Below, piece by piece: positions 8,719-16,681 of a stretch of 38,017 nt of DNA. The stretch spans positions 1-38,017 of the forward strand of contig JBGTIS010000376.1 in NCBI GenBank assembly GCA_041745535.1, in the 5' to 3' direction. A program made the translations under genes and the position numbers. How positions within the stretch are numbered: the stretch's first letter is position 1; the number at the start of each line of letters is the position of its first letter. The notes under the pieces are model-generated. The model saw only the letters and a program-made list of their open reading frames with translations, had not been told where the DNA came from and did no database searches. Source of the stretch: JBGTIS01 sp041745535 (GTDB taxonomy: Bacteria; Bacteroidota; Bacteroidia; Cytophagales; Cyclobacteriaceae).

Positions 8719-9807
8719 TTATAACTTTTTGTCTTTCTTTTTTAAAAGTTCAGGATATAGCTCTCCTGCTTTTGGGTCTTGCTTTTTCCAGATAGGCTGG
8801 CCGCGGAATTCTTTTCTGGTGCCTGATTTGGGATCGGATAAAAAATGCTTCATTTGAATTTTATCATTTTTCAAAGGAGACCGCGGCAAATCTGGGTAAT
8901 TCAGACTGATACCAAATTCAACAAAAAAAGTAGGATTTTTATAATCAATATTCTTTACATTGGCGTCTCCTCCTGCTAAATTAACGGAGTACGATTTGAA
9001 CTCAACGGATGGACGGACAAAAATCCTGAAGTATTCAGAAAAGACATTTTCTATCCTGGCACCAATATTAATAAAACTACTGTTACTTACCACATCTTTA
9101 TTAAAGCCTTTACCCATATTGATTTTACCAAAACGTAAATCAGCAGCCAGGGCGTAGTCCAGGTATTCATAAATACTAACGCCGATCAATCCGAAATACC
9201 GCATCATCAAAGTTTTGGTTTTCCCGTTCGGGTCGGGGAATTTTGAAAAAAACTCGTCTGGTTCCGGATACCATGCCCTATGGAAGTCCGCGGTAAGTCC
9301 GCCGCCAATTCTAACCCTTTTCAGGTTCAGATAAAGTGCCAGGGTTATAGGGATACTATTTCCCGTATTTTTTAGTAATACCGGTACGGAATCGGGTCTG
9401 ATCAGATCATAATTATCATGCAGTAAAGGATTATTTACCGGATTTCCAATGGGTTGATAGGGAACTTCAAATGAATTATCAGTGAGAAATATCTGGTCAG
9501 TCGCGACATCGGAGAACCAATCGCTATAGGCATCGATGGGTTGCCCGTTAATTATTTCCGTATTATTATCAAAAATAAAAGAGCCATCCTCAGTTCTTAT
9601 ATAGGCATAATCTGTAATTTCGCTTCGGTAAAAAGTTTTGCCATAGCCAGTGCTCAGATTAATGGAAAACTTATTCAGGATAAATCGGATGGGATAATCT
9701 TCTCTTCTTTTTCTTTGCAGATCTATCTGGCTAAAAGCCGGTAAACTGGAAGCGATTACCAATAACCCCAATATCAGTATTTTTGTGGATATATACAGTT
9801 GGATCAA
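8719..9807 (-). CDS. Putative outer-membrane beta-barrel protein, function unknown
   Basis: A 362-residue protein with a signal peptide (hydrophobic residues 10-24, cleavage near LPAFSQ). The body is rich in alternating amphipathic strands with aromatic ends, for example FSINLSTGYGKTFY, IPITLALYLNLKRVRIGGGL, FINIGARIENVF and PTFFVEFGISLNY. That pattern suggests a small outer-membrane barrel of the kind abundant in Bacteroidota. The C-terminal 70 residues are basic and polar and probably periplasmic or disordered. The only plausible start in frame is a TTG at 9807, 14 bases after the FKBP stop, so the two genes are likely translated from one message. I do not recognise a named family. Confidence 0.6.
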   Translation of the reverse strand: MIQLYISTKILILGLLVIASSLPAFSQIDLQRKRREDYPIRFILNKFSINLSTGYGKTFYRSEITDYAYIRTEDGSFIFDNNTEIINGQPIDAYSDWFSDVATDQIFLTDNSFEVPYQPIGNPVNNPLLHDNYDLIRPDSVPVLLKNTGNSIPITLALYLNLKRVRIGGGLTADFHRAWYPEPDEFFSKFPDPNGKTKTLMMRYFGLIGVSIYEYLDYALAADLRFGKINMGKGFNKDVVSNSSFINIGARIENVFSEYFRIFVRPSVEFKSYSVNLAGGDANVKNIDYKNPTFFVEFGISLNYPDLPRSPLKNDKIQMKHFLSDPKSGTRKEFRGQPIWKKQDPKAGELYPELLKKKDKKL

Positions 9808-9821
9808 AATATTGCTTGTTT

Positions 9822-10760
9822 TTATTGTAACGTTACCTCAAAAAGAAGTGTGCTAAATGGAGATACTACGGCCGCGTATTCAGGAATTACCTTTTGCTCA
9901 ACCAGGGTTTCCCGTAAATAATGTGGAATAACCCTGACACTGGCGCCATATCCCAAAGCGGAAGGCATAATTAATAAGGCGCGCTCGTTGTGTCGCATTC
10001 GGCCAATACCCTCCTGTAGCCCGGTAATTAATTCATTATTATTTAAAGTAATGGTTTCAGTGCCCTGGTCAAACGTAGTGTTGTTAATCAGTTTGCCTGT
10101 GTACGTAAAAGTTACTTCTGTACCAGATTGAGGCTTGTTTCCATTGCCCTTCTGTAATTCCTTGCTATTTAAGCCTGACGCGAAGCTAATTACACCAGAT
10201 AAATGTTCGCTGGTAATGTATTGCTCAATCTCATTAATTTCGGAAGTTTTTTGGGCAACCGTTGTAGTTTTGCTCACCACTTTTATCTGAACGATTACCG
10301 GTCCTGAGGTAACTGATGAATTGATGGTGCCATATGCCAGGCTGGCCGGAAGGTAAAAGGTAAAAGTTTCGCCGGTTTTCATTTGACTTAAACCAAGATC
10401 TATGCCTACCGGAAATACCGCGCCTGCACCATGCTGAAGCAAAACAGGATCACCTTCGCCCGGTTGCAGGGCATCAATCGTGCCACCATCCAGATCTTCT
10501 ACATGATAATAAATGGAAACAATATCGCCAGTAGAAATGGCGGTTCCGGAATCGTTGGTTGAATCTGCTTTATAAAAGTAACCTTCAGGTGCGGAATTTG
10601 CCGTAATATTCTTTTCTTTCAGGTAATTCTCCAGAGAAACCAAACTGTTATTCCCAATTTCCAGTGGATCGCGCTTACATCCTGAAAGACAAATCAGCAG
10701 GATCATACAGCAGCCAAACAGGTTATATACTATTTTTCTGAGGGTGAATCCGTCAAACAT
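9822..10760 (-). CDS. Tandem FKBP-type peptidyl-prolyl isomerase lipoprotein
   Basis: A 312-residue lipoprotein; the lipobox LSGC follows a hydrophobic segment (residues 15-28). Two FKBP-like modules are visible. The first runs from about residue 70 to 165 (GDIVSIYYHVEDLDGG, GLSQMKTGETFTFYLPASLAYG). The second runs from about 205 to the end (GTEVTFTYTGKLINNTTFDQ, GLQEGIGRMRHNERALLIMPSALGYG). FKBPs catalyse cis-trans isomerisation of prolyl bonds and assist folding of exported proteins. Its likely site is the periplasmic face of a membrane. It resembles FKBP lipoproteins such as GldI of gliding bacteroidetes, although that identity cannot be claimed. It is followed closely by a putative barrel protein that could be a client. 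Confidence 0.82.
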   Translation of the reverse strand: MFDGFTLRKIVYNLFGCCMILLICLSGCKRDPLEIGNNSLVSLENYLKEKNITANSAPEGYFYKADSTNDSGTAISTGDIVSIYYHVEDLDGGTIDALQPGEGDPVLLQHGAGAVFPVGIDLGLSQMKTGETFTFYLPASLAYGTINSSVTSGPVIVQIKVVSKTTTVAQKTSEINEIEQYITSEHLSGVISFASGLNSKELQKGNGNKPQSGTEVTFTYTGKLINNTTFDQGTETITLNNNELITGLQEGIGRMRHNERALLIMPSALGYGASVRVIPHYLRETLVEQKVIPEYAAVVSPFSTLLFEVTLQ

Positions 10761-10837
10761 TTACATAACACATTAATAACAAGGTGTTTTATTAGTTAGT
10801 AACGGCAATACTCCTTATACAATATAAAATACCCTAA

Positions 10838-11449
10838 CTATTTTACCACATATGTGTCGCAAAATTTTGTGAATAACGGAACGGTAGTTAACCCCAGCCT
10901 GGCGCCAATCTTCTTAACCTCCTGGTACTCGCAGGCCTTTATACATTTCTTCTCGTCCAAATGCTGATCGGCTTTCAAAAATAAAGAGGATACAAATTGT
11001 ACAAACACATAAGGAATTTCCATGTACGCGGTGGGTGAATTGAATTGGGTAATGTCAGGATCATAAATCAAATCGCGCACATGACTATTTTTTGAAAAAA
11101 CCACATCCATGCAAAGCCTGATCAGGTTGATAAATGATTCTTCCCAGTTAGGCAGGTTTTTGATCAAATATTTCATTGCATGCACTACCGGATCGGTTCT
11201 GAACATTCCGTTTCCGGAAGAAAGTTTTCTGGCTTTCCTGTTCAAATTAATCTCTTCTCTTAAAGAAATACCTTTATCAGCGGCAGCAATCTGAAGAGAA
11301 GGAGTAAGAAAAACCAGCGCGAGAAAATCGTGATCGCTGATCGTTAAAAATTCGGCTTCAGTCATAATAAATTTAAGCTTCAGCTCTTTGGTGGCATTTC
11401 TGATCACCTGGTCCTCTAAAAGTATATTAATATCCCTTCCTGTTAGCAT
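10838..11449 (-). CDS. Hypothetical protein (203 aa)
   Basis: A soluble 203-residue protein with no signal peptide, no membrane segment and no motif I recognise. It is mainly alpha-helical by composition, with a segment KYLIKNLPNWEESFINLIRLCMDVV and scattered cysteines (C112, C164, C168, C196) that form no obvious metal site. The ATG at 11449 begins MLTGRDINILLEDQVIRN. It lies 77 bases upstream of the FKBP lipoprotein gene on the same strand and may belong to the same transcript. The gene has normal base composition for the window and an intact frame, so I regard it as real but uncharacterised. Confidence 0.7.
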   Translation of the reverse strand: MLTGRDINILLEDQVIRNATKELKLKFIMTEAEFLTISDHDFLALVFLTPSLQIAAADKGISLREEINLNRKARKLSSGNGMFRTDPVVHAMKYLIKNLPNWEESFINLIRLCMDVVFSKNSHVRDLIYDPDITQFNSPTAYMEIPYVFVQFVSSLFLKADQHLDEKKCIKACEYQEVKKIGARLGLTTVPLFTKFCDTYVVK

Positions 11450-11603
11450 TTTATATATATTTAGGAATAAATTTCTTTCATCAAATAAAGAAGCAAACCC
11501 ATTAACTATCTCTGCGAGTTTGCCTGTTTTTTGTTGATTGTACTTTTTATTATCTTTTTGACAAATTTCTTTTTTCTAACTTGCTAAACATTGAGTAAAC
11601 GTA

Positions 11604-12491
11604 ATGAAAAATATCACAGTAATTGGTGCTGGTACGATGGGAAATGGCATAGCACACCTTTTCGCGCTTCATAATTATAAAGTAACATTGGCAGATGTAT
11701 CAGAAGAAATACTAAACAAAGCTGCTGATACCATTCAAAAAAACCTCAATAGACAACTCAAAAAAGAATTGATCAATGACCTTACAAGACGAAAAGCCTT
11801 ATCCAATATCACGCTAAGTTCTGATTGGACAGCAGGAGTGAGCAAAGCAGATCTGATCGTGGAGGCCATAACGGAACAACCAGACATAAAATTAGACCTA
11901 TACAAAAAGTTAGACCAAACCTGTGGGAGTCATACTATTTTTGCCTCCAATACATCTTCAATTTCAATAACTACCATTGCCGCGGCTACCAAACGGCCAG
12001 AGCAGGTAATAGGCATGCATTTTATGAATCCAGTGCCAGTAATGAAACTGGTAGAAATTATTTGTGGTTATGCTACCAGCGAAACAACCACACAAGCCAT
12101 ATTTAACTTAGCGAAACAACTTCACAAAGAACCTGTAATTGTAAACGATTATCCCGGGTTTGTTTCCAATCGCATATTAATGCCTATGATTAACGAGGCC
12201 ATCATTGCCTTATATGAAGGCGTATCGGGCGTGCGGGAAATTGATACCATAATGCGATTGGGCATGTCTCATCCAATGGGGCCCTTGCAACTGGCCGACT
12301 ATATCGGTCTGGATGTATGTTTGTACATTATGAAAGTATTGTATCAGGGTTTGGGAAAGGATAAATACGCGCCCTGTCCCTTACTGATCAATATGGTGGA
12401 AGCTGGCCGATTGGGCGTAAAGTCCGGCGAAGGATTTTACCAATGGAAATCAGACTCAAAAGAACTGGTTGTTTCTGACCGGTTTCGATAA
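11604..12491 (+). CDS. hbd: 3-hydroxybutyryl-CoA / 3-hydroxyacyl-CoA dehydrogenase
   Basis: A 295-residue single-function dehydrogenase that interconverts 3-hydroxyacyl-CoA and 3-oxoacyl-CoA with NAD(P). The Rossmann motif GAGTMGNGIA is at residues 8-17. E88 lies in the conserved VEAITE segment and SNTSSI follows. The catalytic H139 is in GMHFMNPVP together with N142, and the C-terminal helical domain opens with FVSNRILMPMINEA. The length matches the short Hbd/PaaH type rather than the multifunctional FadB type. A possible promoter precedes it, with TTGACA at 11558-11563. The gene is monocistronic and ends four bases from the stop of the convergent TPR lipoprotein gene. It may serve fatty-acid or butyrate-type metabolism. 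Confidence 0.93.
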   Translation: MKNITVIGAGTMGNGIAHLFALHNYKVTLADVSEEILNKAADTIQKNLNRQLKKELINDLTRRKALSNITLSSDWTAGVSKADLIVEAITEQPDIKLDLYKKLDQTCGSHTIFASNTSSISITTIAAATKRPEQVIGMHFMNPVPVMKLVEIICGYATSETTTQAIFNLAKQLHKEPVIVNDYPGFVSNRILMPMINEAIIALYEGVSGVREIDTIMRLGMSHPMGPLQLADYIGLDVCLYIMKVLYQGLGKDKYAPCPLLINMVEAGRLGVKSGEGFYQWKSDSKELVVSDRFR

Positions 12492-12495
12492 AAAT

Positions 12496-13092
12496 TTAAT
12501 CGCAGTATTTATCAATGGCATTATCAGCCTCCGGCACATTCAATTGTTTTGCCATAGTAATATCACTGCACCCTCCTTTTTTTTGTTTCAGGAATACTTT
12601 CAGCGCGCCCCGATACAAGTAGGCTTCACCATACTTTTTATCGTTGCTGATGGCCGCATTGTAAGCTTCCAGCGCTTCCGCTGTTTTTCCAAGATTATGA
12701 TTGGCTCTTCCCAGAAGGAAATACGCTCTAGGATTATGGTCATCTAATTTAGTCGCTTTTTCGAACTGAAAAGCCGCGTCAGCAAAGTTCCCTGTACGAT
12801 AATAATTTTTTCCTACACTCAGGATAGCATTCAGGTTATTGGGATCCTGTTCTAAAACAGCCTGGTACTTTTCAACTGCTTTGTCGTACTCACCAATTTC
12901 TTCATAAGACCGTCCCATATTATACAGAGATTTAATATCGGTGGGTTTATACTCTAAAAATTTATTATAAGCATCAATGGCTTTCTGATATTCGCCTTGT
13001 TTAAAATATCGGTCGCCTATTTCTGAATCTTTACTTTCACAGGAAGCCAGGATAACACCAAATATTACCAAAGCCCGCAATGTTTTTTTCAT
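12496..13092 (-). CDS. TPR lipoprotein
   Basis: A 198-residue lipoprotein with lipobox LASC at residue 18 and an acidic start after the cysteine (ESKDSE). Three to four tetratricopeptide repeats follow, for example GDRYFKQGEYQKAIDAYNKFLEYKP, SLYNMGRSYEEIGEYDKAVEKY and AYFLLGRANHNLGKTAEALEAY. It is likely an envelope scaffold anchored in the outer or inner membrane, and no catalytic residues are present. It lies 87 bases from the hbd-convergent junction's far side and has dapD upstream on the same strand with an 86-base gap, so it could be the last gene of a dapD transcript. Confidence 0.82.
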   Translation of the reverse strand: MKKTLRALVIFGVILASCESKDSEIGDRYFKQGEYQKAIDAYNKFLEYKPTDIKSLYNMGRSYEEIGEYDKAVEKYQAVLEQDPNNLNAILSVGKNYYRTGNFADAAFQFEKATKLDDHNPRAYFLLGRANHNLGKTAEALEAYNAAISNDKKYGEAYLYRGALKVFLKQKKGGCSDITMAKQLNVPEADNAIDKYCD

Positions 13093-13178
13093 GAATATTT
13101 TTTTAAAAAAATTAAATTAATTGTCAAAGTTTGTTACGGAAAGATAAAATGAAAGTTAACCCATACCCTCATCAAATA

Positions 13179-13991
13179 TTATACAGCGACATTATTTTCC
13201 CGCAAAGCCTCGTTTAATGAGGTTTTCAGGTCGGTGCTTGCCTTCCGTTTTCCAATAATCAGGGCACAGGGCACCTGGTATTCGCCAGCAGGAAACTTTT
13301 TGGTATAAGATCCTGGAATTACGACAGATCTTTCCGGCACATAACCAGTAAGGGTAACCACCTCTGGCTGGGTAACATCTAAAATTTTTGAAGATGCCGT
13401 TAAAGTAACATTAGCACCCAATACGGCTTCTTTACCAATCCGAACGCCCTCCACCACAATACAGCGGGACCCAATAAACGCGCCATCTTCAACAATTACC
13501 GGTGAAGCCTGAACCGGCTCTAAAACCCCACCAATACCAACACCGCCGCTCAAGTGCACATTTTTACCAATTTGCGCGCAACTTCCCACAGTTGCCCAGG
13601 TATCTACCATGGTGCCTGAGTCTACATAAGCGCCAATATTTACATAAGAAGGCATCATTACCACCCCTTTATTCAGAAAGGAACCATAACGGGCAATGGC
13701 ATGCGGTACCACCCGGACGCCCAGCTGGTCATATCCGGTTTTGAGTTTAATTTTATCATGGAATTCAAAAGGACCAACCTCTACAACTTTCATTTTCTGA
13801 ATTGGAAAATATAAAATAACCGCTTTTTTAACCCATTCATTTACTACCCATTCGCCACTTTCCGGATAAGCTACTCTCAGCGTACCGCCATCTAACTCGT
13901 CTACAATAGTTTTGATAGCAATTCTAACCTCTTTTTCCGCTAAAAGGGAACGGTCGTTCCATGCTTTTTCAATTATTTCTTTTAATTCCAT
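13179..13991 (-). CDS. dapD: 2,3,4,5-tetrahydropyridine-2,6-dicarboxylate N-succinyltransferase
   Basis: A 270-residue acyltransferase of the succinylase branch of lysine and diaminopimelate synthesis; it transfers succinyl from succinyl-CoA to tetrahydrodipicolinate in the cytoplasm. The left-handed beta-helix is evident from hexapeptide repeats between about residues 105 and 215 (VVMMPSYVNIGAYVDSGT, then GIGGVLEP, then VVEGVRIGKEAVLGANV). The GGVGIGGVLEP loop is a hallmark of DapD. The helical N-terminal domain and the C-terminal strand (GSYTKKFPAGEYQVPCALIIGKR) are both complete. Its length matches the E. coli type. A glycosyltransferase gene is divergent 59 bases away. Confidence 0.96.
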   Translation of the reverse strand: MELKEIIEKAWNDRSLLAEKEVRIAIKTIVDELDGGTLRVAYPESGEWVVNEWVKKAVILYFPIQKMKVVEVGPFEFHDKIKLKTGYDQLGVRVVPHAIARYGSFLNKGVVMMPSYVNIGAYVDSGTMVDTWATVGSCAQIGKNVHLSGGVGIGGVLEPVQASPVIVEDGAFIGSRCIVVEGVRIGKEAVLGANVTLTASSKILDVTQPEVVTLTGYVPERSVVIPGSYTKKFPAGEYQVPCALIIGKRKASTDLKTSLNEALRENNVAV

Positions 13992-14050
13992 TTTATAATT
14001 TATGATATTTAATTTAGAAACCGCGATTTATAGCGCCATTTTACTTATTT

Positions 14051-15166
14051 ATGAATGTGAAAAGAATTGTAATCGCTTCAGTACTAAAGACTGTTGATGA
14101 TACACGAATGTATGAAAAGTTTGGTATTTCAATAGGGAAATCAAATAAATATGAGGTTAATATCATAGGTTTTTTCTCAAAAAATCAAAAACAACACAAG
14201 AATATTAATTTTTATCCGATATTTTCTTTCTCGAGGGTAAGTCTGAAAAGGTTTCTGGCCCCTTTTAAGTACTTTAAATACCTTATTAAAATACACCCAA
14301 GCCTGATTATCATTACCACTTACGAATTAATTTTCTCCACAATTATTTATAAGTGGCTCTTCAAAACCAGGGTAATATATGATGTTCGTGAAAATTACAA
14401 AAAGAACCTCAATACCAATTTAGGAAGCAATATGGGGTTAAAAAATTTATGGATATGGTATATAAGTATAACAGAATATTGGGCAGGCATATTTTTCGAT
14501 TGGTTTTTTCTGGCAGAAAAAGGTTATGATACAGAGTTAACTTTTCATAAAAAGAAATACCATATTATTGAAAACAAAGCCATCCATACGGACTTAAAAG
14601 CTACAACTAAGAAAACAACATATTCATACCGTTTTATCTATTCAGGCACCATTACAAAAATTTATGGTATTTACCAGACCCTGGAGGTTTTCGCTGCCAT
14701 CAGAACCGCCTTGCCGGGGGCAACTTTGACTATTATTGGTCATTTTCCATATCGATCTGATCTGGTTGCCATTAAGAAAATTGCCAGTTCAGATGCGGGA
14801 ATCAAAGTGGTGGGCGGACTTACGCCGGTGCCCCATAGCCTTATATTAAAGGCCATACAGAAAGCGGATTTCGGATTTATCAGTCACCAGCCGGTAGAAA
14901 GTATTAAAAATTGTTTTCCGACACGTATTTATGAATACATGGCGCATGGTATGCCCTTTCTTCTCCAGAATCATCCGCTATGGGTAGATTACTGCGCCCT
15001 CTGGGACTGTGCTATTATTTTGGATTTCAATAAGTTTGATGCTGTGGAAATAATCGAACAGGTTACAGACAGGAAGTTTTATAAAAACGGAATTCCTAAA
15101 ACCGTATTTTGGAATACAGAAGAAGAAATGCTGCTGAAGGTGGTTGATCAGCTATTAATCCATTAG
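14051..15166 (+). CDS. Glycosyltransferase, GT4-like (GT-B fold)
   Basis: A 371-residue putative GT-B glycosyltransferase. The N-terminal half is lysine- and isoleucine-rich and has hydrophobic stretches (residues 84-108 and 132-157) that could tether it to the inner membrane. The C-terminal donor domain shows FIYSGTITKIYGIYQTLEVF near residue 195 and FPTRIYEYMAHGMPFLL near residue 294, which contains the conserved acidic residue of the retaining GT4 nucleotide-sugar site. Such enzymes build polysaccharides or glycolipids. Unusually, no other polysaccharide-synthesis gene lies nearby. The 5' half is more AT-rich than the neighbouring dapD and surE genes. It converges with surE, nine bases apart. 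Confidence 0.75.
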   Translation: MNVKRIVIASVLKTVDDTRMYEKFGISIGKSNKYEVNIIGFFSKNQKQHKNINFYPIFSFSRVSLKRFLAPFKYFKYLIKIHPSLIIITTYELIFSTIIYKWLFKTRVIYDVRENYKKNLNTNLGSNMGLKNLWIWYISITEYWAGIFFDWFFLAEKGYDTELTFHKKKYHIIENKAIHTDLKATTKKTTYSYRFIYSGTITKIYGIYQTLEVFAAIRTALPGATLTIIGHFPYRSDLVAIKKIASSDAGIKVVGGLTPVPHSLILKAIQKADFGFISHQPVESIKNCFPTRIYEYMAHGMPFLLQNHPLWVDYCALWDCAIILDFNKFDAVEIIEQVTDRKFYKNGIPKTVFWNTEEEMLLKVVDQLLIH

Positions 15167-15175
15167 TTATCAAAA

Positions 15176-15943
15176 TTATAAGGACCACTCATTGAGTAGG
15201 CTAATCGCATGGTGGGCAGTCAGGTCAAACTGACAGGGTACTACCGATACATAATTGTTGGCGATTGCCCATTCATCGTTGTCATCTCCTTTATCGAAAT
15301 TGACAAAGTTACCAGCCAGCCAGAAATACCTTCGTCCGTTCGGATCATAACGCTGATCAAATTCTTCCTGCCATTTGGCTCGTGCTTGTCTGCATATTTT
15401 AACGCCTTTGATATTCTCATTTTGCCTGGGAGGAAAATTAACATTCAGTGTAATACCATAGGGAAGTCCGTTATGGAGCACCTGTTTGGCAATGGTATAA
15501 ACATACTCCCGCACATGAGAAAAATCAGCATCTGAAGCATAGTCACACAAAGAAAAACCAATAGAAGGAAAACCTTCCATGGCTCCTTCCATAGCCGCTG
15601 ACATGGTGCCAGAATACAAAACGCTGATTGAGGTATTGCTACCATGGTTAATGCCACTCACCAGTAAATCAGGCTGTCGATCTTTTAACACATAATGTTT
15701 ACCCAATTTTACACAATCGGCAGGCGTACCCGAACATTCATAAGCGGTTACACCATCAAAAATATCCGTTTCGGTTAGGCGCAAGGTGTTTCCAATAGTA
15801 ATGGCATGCCCCATACCCGATTGCGGGCTATCAGGAGCCACGACTACCACTTCGCCCAATCGTTTCATCGTTTCCACCAATATCTGTATTCCTTTAGCCG
15901 TAATGCCATCATCGTTGGAAACTAAGATCAGAGGTTTTCCCAT
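15176..15943 (-). CDS. surE: 5'/3'-nucleotidase (survival protein SurE)
   Basis: A 255-residue metal-dependent phosphatase that hydrolyses nucleoside monophosphates and, in homologues, short polyphosphate. The metal site is complete: D11 and D12 in VSNDDGI, S42 in DSPQSGMGHAIT and N99 in SGINHGSN. The family signature CSGTPADCVKLG is at residues 70-81 and LYSGTMSAAMEGA follows. It is cytoplasmic. The gene is 17 bases after a gene for a secreted protein of unknown function, implying a common transcript. Confidence 0.95.
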   Translation of the reverse strand: MGKPLILVSNDDGITAKGIQILVETMKRLGEVVVVAPDSPQSGMGHAITIGNTLRLTETDIFDGVTAYECSGTPADCVKLGKHYVLKDRQPDLLVSGINHGSNTSISVLYSGTMSAAMEGAMEGFPSIGFSLCDYASDADFSHVREYVYTIAKQVLHNGLPYGITLNVNFPPRQNENIKGVKICRQARAKWQEEFDQRYDPNGRRYFWLAGNFVNFDKGDDNDEWAIANNYVSVVPCQFDLTAHHAISLLNEWSL

Positions 15944-15960
15944 GCGGTACCTGTATTATT

Positions 15961-16587
15961 TCAAGTATTGATTAGTGAATTGTAATAGGCGGTAATTCTT
16001 ACCAAATCGCGTTGCCGGTCGTAGCGAAGGTTATTCTTTTTAATAAATTCTTCCAGTTTGTTTTTATCTCTGGTGAGGATATCATAAAGTTCATCTTTTT
16101 TTTGGGTATATAAAGCGATTTCTCCATTACCATCTAAAAAATAATATTCGTATTCAAGTTTCAGACGGGTATAGTAGCGGCTGCTGGAATAATAATAACT
16201 ATACTGGGGAACAGTTTCCTGGACCAGGGTTTCGCGACAAAGTAAGGTGATGGTATTCTCGTAAAGTACCTCGAACAGTCTGGGAACATTATAATTAGGA
16301 TTAACCTGATAGGGCAAGGCATAAAATTCACGATAGCGGTTGACTGTTTCGTCGTATATCTCAAAGTAAACTATTTTTCTAGAGCTAAAAGTGCTGATCA
16401 GGTTGTTATTTAAAACCTGTATCAAATCTCCTTCCAGATTATATTTAATTTTCCCACTTAATTCTTCACCTGATAAAAGAACAACTTTACCATCATGCCA
16501 CAATTCAGATGGAAACTGATCCTGTGCCTGCAGGTACGATAGAGACCAGCAGAGTACAAATAGAAGAGTAAATACTTTTTTAATCAT
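15961..16587 (-). CDS. Secreted protein of unknown function upstream of surE
   Basis: A 208-residue protein with a clear Sec signal peptide (MIKKVFTLLFVLCWSLSYLQAQ). The mature part starts with a short strand-rich segment (HDGKVVLLSGEELSGKIKYNLEGDLIQV), followed by a tyrosine-rich centre and a charged helical C-terminus. The early segment looks like the small beta repeat seen in many Bacteroidota envelope proteins, but I do not recognise a named family. Expected location is the periplasm or outer membrane. It precedes surE by 17 bases on the same strand. Confidence 0.7.
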   Translation of the reverse strand: MIKKVFTLLFVLCWSLSYLQAQDQFPSELWHDGKVVLLSGEELSGKIKYNLEGDLIQVLNNNLISTFSSRKIVYFEIYDETVNRYREFYALPYQVNPNYNVPRLFEVLYENTITLLCRETLVQETVPQYSYYYSSSRYYTRLKLEYEYYFLDGNGEIALYTQKKDELYDILTRDKNKLEEFIKKNNLRYDRQRDLVRITAYYNSLINT

Positions 16588-16681
16588 TGCTAATAAAAGG
16601 AAATAGAATCTGAATATTGTTACATTATCATAAACGTAATAATTTTTAAAAAGTATGTAAAGTGTAATCAGATAAATGATT

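Noticed and set aside
12485..12500. Bidirectional terminator between hbd and the convergent TPR gene
   Set aside because: The stops are only four bases apart and no hairpin with T runs is visible in or around the junction.
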